Shown piece by piece: positions 54,485 to 54,610 of a stretch of 54,610 nucleotides of DNA (positions are counted from its first letter, which is position 1; every line of letters begins with the position of its first letter). The DNA comes from Vagococcus vulneris (lineage in GTDB: Bacteria > Bacillota > Bacilli > Lactobacillales > Vagococcaceae): contig NZ_NGJS01000014.1 of NCBI RefSeq assembly GCF_003950515.1, positions 1 through 54,610 on the forward strand. Direction: 5' to 3'. The notes beneath the pieces are model-generated. The model ran no database searches. It saw only the letters and a list, made by a program, of their open reading frames with translations, and was not told where the DNA came from. The position numbers and the translations under genes were made by a program.

Positions 54485-54610
54485 ATCAAAACCTCCAGTG
54501 TGAACTGGAGGTTTGTTCTTCGGCTGAAAGCCTCTATTGCCGGCCTGAGCCTAAAAGGCTCACTGAAAAAGTCTCCCTTATGCACCACATTCACTCGCTG
54601 ATCCTAAAAG
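54485..54610. mobile_element. End of a probable IS200/IS605-type element (partial)
   Basis: A hairpin with 11-bp perfect arms (54489-54499 and 54504-54514, loop GTGA) is followed by a second (TGAGCCT 54546-54552 with AGGCTCA 54556-54562). Base composition rises in GC compared with the neighbourhood. Such subterminal hairpins without inverted repeats are typical of IS200/IS605 elements. No transposase is visible before the window ends, so family and orientation are uncertain. Confidence 0.5.

Noticed and set aside
54485-54610. Protein frame continuing through the hairpin-rich end
   Set aside because: Composition and hairpins indicate mobile-element DNA; the open frame over 125 bases is expected by chance.
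1-54610. CRISPR arrays, prophage modules, toxin-antitoxin pairs, secretion or biosynthetic clusters
   Set aside because: None of the repeats, gene families or arrangements that would support these was seen on reading the window.

Overview
The window is 54.6 kb of AT-rich, gene-dense chromosome from a low-GC Gram-positive bacterium, most likely of the order Lactobacillales (Carnobacteriaceae or Enterococcaceae-like). Evidence for this is a division and cell wall (dcw) cluster running from mraZ to ileS with sepF/ylmG/ylmH/divIVA, the small DUF3397 and DUF4044 membrane proteins beside mraZ, an L27 with a Prp-cleavable N-terminus, T-box leaders on ileS and valS, an alsS-alsD acetoin pair and a Rex regulator. 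The assignment rests on recognised families and gene order only; no search was run. Almost everything lies on the minus strand.

Layout. 1-450: the end of an IS3-type insertion sequence (truncated by the window), next to the end of ileS. 480-17611: ileS with its T-box, then upstream of it divIVA, ylmH, ylmG, sepF, ylmE, ftsZ, ftsA, divIB, murG, murD, mraY, a class B PBP, ftsL, rsmH and mraZ, all transcribed leftward from a promoter region carrying three 10-bp-spaced MraZ boxes. 17776-18436: DUF3397 and DUF4044 membrane proteins. 18474-26510: recN, tlyA, ispA, xseB, xseA, folD, then nusB, yqhY/asp23, pepP. 26793-27749: rpmA-prp-rplU with an L21-type leader. 27924-31355: a TetR regulator, tRNA-Arg(TCT) and a three-domain glucose-type PTS transporter. 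31806-35718: alsD, alsS and a KtrB-type potassium channel subunit. 35878-36660: a decayed esterase gene. 36713-43268: a tyrosine phosphatase, cold shock protein, radC, HAD phosphatase, folC, and valS with its own T-box. 43613-45397: a decayed copy of tpx beside an intact tpx, then rex. 45677-49886: a heterodimeric ABC exporter with its TetR regulator and three operator sites. 50062-54031: a ferredoxin-NADP reductase-like flavoprotein, PgpA-like protein, thiI and a cysteine desulfurase. 54208-end: an unrecognised plus-strand ORF that appears to be cut by a second, hairpin-ended mobile element.

How the genes work together. The left third makes peptidoglycan precursors (MraY, MurD, MurG), polymerises or crosslinks septal wall (PBP, FtsL, DivIB), and builds and anchors the Z ring (FtsZ, FtsA, SepF, DivIVA). 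The centre holds isoprenoid precursor synthesis (ispA), folate one-carbon metabolism (folD, folC), recombination and repair (recN, xseAB, radC), transcription antitermination (nusB) and ribosomal proteins with the dedicated L27 protease. Sugar uptake (PTS) and alsSD suggest fermentative carbon flow with acetoin formation; Rex would sense its NADH/NAD+ state. NifS-like desulfurase and ThiI form the usual sulfur relay to tRNA 4-thiouridine.

I did not find a clearly new multi-gene system. The best leads are regulatory or evolutionary: a three-operator TetR promoter, a transposase ribosome site buried in the IS-end hairpin, an 11-bp perfect palindrome upstream of ptsG, a rplU promoter overlapping the preceding terminator, two readable pseudogenes, and an IS-disrupted ORF at the right edge.
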